Source: an uncultured Acetatifactor sp.
GTDB taxonomy: Bacteria > Bacillota > Clostridia > Lachnospirales > Lachnospiraceae
Assembly: GCF_910585425.1 (NCBI RefSeq)
Contig: NZ_CAJUCP010000015.1
Coordinates: forward strand, 41,433 to 105,432
Direction: 5' to 3'
DNA: 64,000 bases
Below, piece by piece: positions 60,254 through 64,000 of the stretch (positions within the stretch are counted from its first letter, which is position 1; every line of letters begins with the position of its first letter). Both the position numbers and the translations under genes were made by a program. The notes beneath the pieces are model-generated. The model was not told the DNA's origin and made no database searches. It was given only the letters and a program-made list of their open reading frames with translations.

Positions 60254-61516
60254 ATGACAGCAAAGGAAAGATTTGAGTCCGCAAAAGAGATTTACGCCTC
60301 CTACGGCGTGGACGTGGAGGCAGCCATCGAGAAGTGCATGGAGGCCCCCGTGGCGCTCCACTGTTGGCAGGGAGACGATGTCATCGGCTTCGACCATGAC
60401 GGCCCTCTGACCGGAGGCATCCAGACCACTGGAGACTACCCCGGAAAGGCCAAGACCCCGGAGGAGTTGATGCAGGACATGGACAAGGCATTGAGTCTGA
60501 TGCCCGGTAAGAAGAAGCTGAACCTCCACGCCTGCTATGCCATCTTCGAGCCCGGCGAGTTCGTTGACCGGGACAGGATTGAGCCAAAGCATTTCGCCAA
60601 GTGGGTGGCGTTCGCCAAGGAGAGGAATATGGGCATCGACTTCAACCCCACGTTCTTCTCCCATGACAAGGTGAAGGACGGCCTGACCCTCTCCAGCCCT
60701 GACGAGGGAACCAGGAAGTTCTGGATTGACCATGGCAAGGCATGTATCCGCATCTCCCAGTATTTCGCGGAGGAGACTGGCGTTCCCTGCGTCATGAACA
60801 TCTGGACGGGGGATGGGTACAAGGATGTGCCCGCAGACCGCATGGGCCCCAGAATGAGATACAAGGAGTCCATCGAGGAGATTCTGGCCGAGCCCTTTGA
60901 CAGGGACAAGGTGAAGCCCTGCGTAGAATCCAAGGTGTTCGGCATCGGAGTGGAGGCATATACCGCTGGAAGCGCCGAGTTCACCCTGAGCTTCGCGGCC
61001 ACCCACGAGGGCTGTCTGCCCCTGATGGACAATGGCCATTACCACCCTACCGAGGTGGTGTCGGACAAGATTCCCGCGCTGCTGTGCTTCTATCCGGAGA
61101 TTGCCCTGCACATCACAAGGCCCATCCGCTGGGACAGCGACCATGTGGTGCTCTTTGACGACGAGACGAAAGAGATGGCCAAGGAGATCGTCAGATGCGA
61201 CGGCCTGGACAGGGTGTACATGGCGCTGGACTACTTCGATGCCAGCATCAACCGCGTATCCGCCTGGGCCATGGGCTTCCGCAGCTGGCAGAAGGCATTG
61301 CTGACGGCTATGTGCACGCCCAATGAGGCGCTTAAGAAGCTCCAGGACGAGAACCGCATGACGGAGCTGATGGTGGAGCAGGAGGCGGTGAAGACCTTGC
61401 CCTTCGGCGATGTGTGGAACGAATACTGCCAGCGCTGCGGCGTGCCGTCGGACAGGGAGTTCTATGCTGAGGTGAAGAGGTATGAGGACGAGGTGCAGCT
61501 GAAGAGAAATGCATGA
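60254..61516 (+). CDS. rhaA: L-rhamnose isomerase
   Basis: This 420-residue metal-dependent isomerase turns L-rhamnose into L-rhamnulose. Sequence marks: HCWQGDDVIGFDHDGPLTGG, NLHACYAIFEPGEFVDRD, GIDFNPTFFSHDKVKDGLTL, MNIWTGDGYKD and LMDNGHYHPTEVVSDKIPAL, with the metal-binding His, Asp and Glu. ATG 60254 gives the usual family length; the frame from 60215 runs through the 16-bp tandem repeats and is less likely. It pairs with rhaB for rhamnose use. Confidence 0.96.
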   Translation: MTAKERFESAKEIYASYGVDVEAAIEKCMEAPVALHCWQGDDVIGFDHDGPLTGGIQTTGDYPGKAKTPEELMQDMDKALSLMPGKKKLNLHACYAIFEPGEFVDRDRIEPKHFAKWVAFAKERNMGIDFNPTFFSHDKVKDGLTLSSPDEGTRKFWIDHGKACIRISQYFAEETGVPCVMNIWTGDGYKDVPADRMGPRMRYKESIEEILAEPFDRDKVKPCVESKVFGIGVEAYTAGSAEFTLSFAATHEGCLPLMDNGHYHPTEVVSDKIPALLCFYPEIALHITRPIRWDSDHVVLFDDETKEMAKEIVRCDGLDRVYMALDYFDASINRVSAWAMGFRSWQKALLTAMCTPNEALKKLQDENRMTELMVEQEAVKTLPFGDVWNEYCQRCGVPSDREFYAEVKRYEDEVQLKRNA

Positions 61517-61780
61517 CGCGGATCCTGTCGGATGAAGTCCTGCCGCCTGGGATGGCATTGCTGCAGCAGGAGGCAGGGCGGGGAACGCGAAGAGAGAAGA
61601 TTTTCTGTGGCCGGGGTGCCAGTGCTTTTGACCCCCGGCTGTTTTGGTGGACTGCGGTTTGCGCTGCCCGCGGGCTTGGGGGCCGGGCGCGGCAGGTTTC
61701 GATCCGGCTGCGGGCACGCGGGCAGCTTTTAGGAGACTGATTGGCGCGTGGGCCTTGACAGATAGGAGGATAGAGAGGAT

Positions 61781-62443
61781 TTGAGCGAAAAGAAGGGATA
61801 TGGCCTGAGACGGGTCTGGATGATGCTGTTCGGCATCCTGCTGATCGGCATGTGCGTGGCCTCCTACCGCATGAGCGGCTTCGGGGTGGACGCCTTTTCC
61901 TGTATGAACCTGGGGGTCAGCGGATTTTTGGGGATGAGCTTCGGGAACTGGCAGCTGATCGTGAACGCGGCGCTGCTCGTGGTGGTGTGGCTGACCATGC
62001 GGCGCTGCATCGGCCTGGGGACGATTGTGAATATGGTCTGCGTGGGATATGCGGCGGATTTCCTCTGCTGGCTGTGCCTGGACCGGCTGGGGATGCCCGT
62101 GACGCTGCCGGTGCGGATTCTGCTGCTGGCCCTGGGGACGCTGTTCGCCTCTCTGGGCTGCGCGTTCTATATGACGGCGGACATGGGGATTTCCCCCTAT
62201 GACAGCGTGGCGCTGATTATCACCAAGTACACGAAAGAAAAGATTTCCTTCCGCCTGGCCAGGGTGCTGTCGGATGTGACAGTGATCGTGATAGGGGGGG
62301 TTTTCTGCCTCATGTCCCATGGCAGCATCTGGGCCATCGTGGGCCTGGGCACCATTGTCAACGCCTGCTGCAACGGGCCCCTGATCCAGTTTTTCCGGGA
62401 GCGGATTTCGAAGCTTGCGGAAAAAGAGGGAGAAATCGCTTGA
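61781..62443 (+). CDS. YczE/YitT-type integral membrane protein
   Basis: This 220-residue protein has about five membrane segments (MMLFGILLIGMCVASY, then IVNAALLVVVWLTM, and others) and repeated motifs MSGFGVDAFSCMNLG and MGISPYDSVALIITKYT, which are typical of YczE/YyaS membrane proteins of unknown transport role. The start is TTG 61781 behind AGGAGG. A 264-bp gap before it, with no gene or repeat I can see, separates it from rhaA. Confidence 0.8.
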   Translation: MSEKKGYGLRRVWMMLFGILLIGMCVASYRMSGFGVDAFSCMNLGVSGFLGMSFGNWQLIVNAALLVVVWLTMRRCIGLGTIVNMVCVGYAADFLCWLCLDRLGMPVTLPVRILLLALGTLFASLGCAFYMTADMGISPYDSVALIITKYTKEKISFRLARVLSDVTVIVIGGVFCLMSHGSIWAIVGLGTIVNACCNGPLIQFFRERISKLAEKEGEIA

Positions 62444-62468
62444 CAATTTCCGTATCCTCCTGTAGAAT
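62440..62468 (+). promoter_or_regulatory. Promoter of the DUF4180 gene
   Basis: TTGACA (62440-62445), 17-bp spacer, TAGAAT (62463-62468). It overlaps the stop codon of the membrane protein gene. Confidence 0.7.
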
Positions 62469-62515
62469 CTGTCTTCAACTGGAATTTGTACTGCAGGTTT
62501 AGTCAGGAGGACATT

Positions 62516-62884
62516 ATGAATATTGAGCATTTGAAGGAAAACGGGATTGATATCGCAGTCGTTTCCGGTGACGAGACAGTGATTGTGGATGTACAGTCGG
62601 CCCTGGATTTGGCGATGACTGTGAAGTATGAGACAGGCGCGGAGAGGATCGTGATTGATAAGGCCGTGATATGCGGGGATTTCTTCATCCTCAGCACGGG
62701 CATGGCTGGCGAGATTCTCCAGAAATTCATGAATTATCATGTGAAGGTGGCGGTTTTCGGGGACTATTCCCATTATACCAGCAAGCCGCTGAAAGATTTT
62801 ATATATGAATCGAACCATGGAAAAGACTTTTTCTTTGTGGCAACGAGGGAAGAGGCAGTGCAGAAATTGACAGGCACACAATAA
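62516..62884 (+). CDS. DUF4180-domain protein
   Basis: This 122-residue cytoplasmic protein matches the DUF4180 pattern (VVSGDETVIVDVQSALDLAM, then KYETGAERIVIDKAVICGDF, then YHVKVAVFGDYSHYTSKPLK, then ESNHGKDFFFVAT). The fold recalls STAS-like small domains; function unknown. AGGAGG lies 5 bases before ATG 62516. It has its own promoter and terminator, so it is a single-gene unit. Confidence 0.85.
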   Translation: MNIEHLKENGIDIAVVSGDETVIVDVQSALDLAMTVKYETGAERIVIDKAVICGDFFILSTGMAGEILQKFMNYHVKVAVFGDYSHYTSKPLKDFIYESNHGKDFFFVATREEAVQKLTGTQ

Positions 62885-62931
62885 AAGGCGCGTACAGATT
62901 CCGGTTCTGTGGGTTGATTTCGCAGGGAAAG

Positions 62932-62954
62932 GCATCTCTCCGGAGGTGCTTTTC
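62932..62954 (+). terminator. Terminator after the DUF4180 gene
   Basis: GCATCTC pairs with GAGGTGC around TCCG and is followed by TTTTC. Confidence 0.65.
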
Positions 62955-63013
62955 TTCTGCGTATTTTTGGATAGGCCGGGGCCTGGCACAGGCAGAGCCG
63001 GGGCCTAGTACCT

Positions 63014-63158
63014 CGATGCCATGAATCCTTGAGCGATCAGCCCTGGCTGTCCACCCCGGTACTGCGTTATCGTCAGTGGACGATGCCGCCTCCTTCCTCC
63101 GCCTTGTTCTGGTGCGGACATCAAGCACTGATTACGCGGGAATTCATGCACCGGTGTA
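63014..63158 (-). mobile_element. Reversed copy of MITE-like element family 1
   Basis: In inverted orientation it matches the 23662-23803 copy over its whole length, including GTGCATGAATTCC at one end, the AAGGCGGAGGAAGGAGGCG core and CAAGGATTCATG at the other. Its outer bases code for the last residues and stop of the GNAT gene. Confidence 0.75.
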
Positions 63159-63671
63159 CTGGAGGGAAGTGGGAACCGTGGCAGCTGCCGATGAGATTCT
63201 GTACATCAAATAAAAAGGCTCCTGTGATATTCTGTGTGTCAGGGTAGATGAAATTTCGAAGGAAAGTTTCTGATACACCGAAATAGCCCGCTGGTTGAAA
63301 GCGGCCACAGTGAGGCGAAGGGCTGCCGGAGGGAACGTGAGCCCTGCGTAATCCATGCCCGCCGCCAGGAACGCCGCGCCCCGGCCCTGCCCGCACAGCC
63401 ATGGCGCCATGCCCAGCCCGATGTCCAGAAAGCCCTCCGGGTAGGCATCCGCCTCCACTGTGGGAATCCGGGCGGCGGCCCCGAAGCAGAAAAAGCCTGC
63501 CAGCCTGCCGTCTTTGTCCATACAGGCGCGATAATTCCCGCCTGTGAGCTCCGCAAGGGTGTCGCCGTCCGGCTGAAAGCTGTAGACGGCGTATGGGCCC
63601 TCGTATGTCCAGGTGGAGATTTCACGGGCGTATTCCATTGTCATTGGATGGATATGGTAAGTGTCATTCAT
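63144..63671 (-). CDS. GNAT-family N-acetyltransferase
   Basis: The 175-residue protein fits the acetyl-CoA-dependent GNAT fold: MTMEYAREISTWTYEGPYAV, GFFCFGAAARIP, then the acetyl-CoA loop LDIGLGMAPWLCGQGRGAAF and LTVAAFNQRAISVYQKLSFE. The N-terminus and acceptor region are of the small-molecule or ribosomal-protein type; substrate unknown. No clear ribosome site precedes ATG 63671. The last codons (YTGA and the TGA) are provided by the mobile element at 63014-63158, so the original C-terminus was altered by that insertion. Confidence 0.78.
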   Translation of the reverse strand: MNDTYHIHPMTMEYAREISTWTYEGPYAVYSFQPDGDTLAELTGGNYRACMDKDGRLAGFFCFGAAARIPTVEADAYPEGFLDIGLGMAPWLCGQGRGAAFLAAGMDYAGLTFPPAALRLTVAAFNQRAISVYQKLSFEISSTLTHRISQEPFYLMYRISSAAATVPTSLQYTGA

Positions 63672-63745
63672 GGTATCGTCGGTTTTTCCTGTGTTCTGTA
63701 TAAATCTCGCCTATTCCCTGACTTTCGTTTCGAATTCATAAAATG

Positions 63746-63765
63746 CATCCCGTCCGGCAGGGATG
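63746..63765 (-). terminator. Hairpin after the Uma2-type gene
   Basis: CATCCC (63746-63751) pairs with GGGATG (63760-63765). On the minus strand CATTTTATG follows, so it may end the Uma2-type gene. Confidence 0.45.
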
Positions 63766-63783
63766 ACGACAACGCAGTATATT

Positions 63784-64000
63784 TTATGGCAGGCCGGAAA
63801 TCCGGAGAACCAGATTCCTGTAAATGCGGACAGAAATCTCGTCATCAAAGGTGTACTGATTCGTCCCTGATTCGTCTTCGAAATCATAGACCGTAACGGT
63901 TTTGGTCATGGGGTTTACGATCCAATATTCCCTCACACCTGCCGTGCGGTATTTATACTGCTTAACGATTTCACTTGCCGTGAAACCAGACTGCATAACG
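63784..64000 (-). pseudogene. Uma2-family nuclease gene, 5' part replaced by a mobile element (partial at window edge)
   Basis: The open frame (start ATG 63996 if read here) gives KYRTAGVREYWIVNPMTKTV, then TVYDFEDESGTNQYTFDDEI, which is the conserved C-terminal half of Uma2/DUF820 nucleases. The upstream codons do not fit the family. They lie in a 46-bp stretch (63955-64000) identical to the end of the family 2 foldback element at 38945-38990. The element therefore appears inserted in the gene, removing its 5' half from view. Whether the rest exists beyond the window cannot be seen. Confidence 0.7.
63955..64000 (-). mobile_element. Edge copy of MITE-like element family 2
   Basis: A 46-bp perfect inverted match to 38945-38990, ending in the element's terminal sequence ATACTGC at 63955. 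The remainder of the element should lie past the window edge. Confidence 0.75.

Noticed and set aside
60197..62989. 930-codon open frame on the minus strand
   Set aside because: It is antisense to rhaA, the membrane protein and DUF4180 genes, which have clear family motifs and ribosome sites; the minus frame has no recognisable domain and reflects GC-rich codon use.

Overview
The window looks like chromosomal DNA of a gut-type Lachnospiraceae (Clostridia, Firmicutes). Evidence: strong AGGAGG-type ribosome binding sites, lipoprotein-anchored sugar-binding proteins with LplB/YtcP-type permeases and no ATPase gene of their own, DUF5688, DUF4143 and DUF4180 proteins, a BlaI/M56 pair, the yqeG-aroE-aroK-aroQ-efp housekeeping block, and GC-rich coding DNA with AT-rich promoters. 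The left edge cuts through the end of purL; the right edge cuts a Uma2-type nuclease gene on the minus strand.

Layout. 1-515: 3' end of purL. 516-7050: an accessory block between two 23-bp direct repeats. It holds a truncated HTH gene, a lipoprotein gene with an in-frame continuation after its stop, two small genes behind matching ECF-type promoters, an XRE regulator, and an ECF sigma factor fused through a membrane segment to a large C-terminal region. 7152-12376 (minus): sugar catabolic operon (PMI-like protein, ROK kinase, RpiR regulator, sugar isomerase). 12849-26899: carbohydrate locus with one ABC importer, a GH39-like enzyme, HAD phosphatase, GH2 and GH3 enzymes, mannonate dehydratase and a UxuB-type reductase, i.e. 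uptake and breakdown of uronic-acid-containing glycans. 27337-32779: DUF4143 ATPase behind 33-bp-periodic repeats, BlaI/M56 sensor pair, and an HTH-zinc-ribbon-methyltransferase fusion. 33097-38838: second ABC importer plus a membrane-anchored AraC regulator. 39020-47126: housekeeping (yqeG, aroE, in-frame aroK-aroQ fusion, efp, tRNA-Arg, gdhA). 47220-55857: soluble chemoreceptor, NhaC-type antiporter behind a structured leader, RNase H, pseudouridine synthase, NAD+ DNA ligase with a large low-complexity insertion, and MetA. 56058-64000: PD-(D/E)XK protein, URO-D-family protein, rhamnose genes rhaB and rhaA, membrane protein, DUF4180, GNAT, partial Uma2.

Non-coding structure is rich. There are two families of short foldback (MITE-like) elements. 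One has copies near 18978, 23662 and 63014; the other has copies at 38891 and at the right edge, where it replaces the 5' part of the Uma2 gene. There are also a degenerate tandem repeat downstream of the GH2 gene, a palindromic operator on the uxuA start site, and two riboregulator-like leaders (gdhA and nhaC). No CRISPR array, rRNA, integrase or phage genes were seen. All functional calls come from motif reading without database searches.
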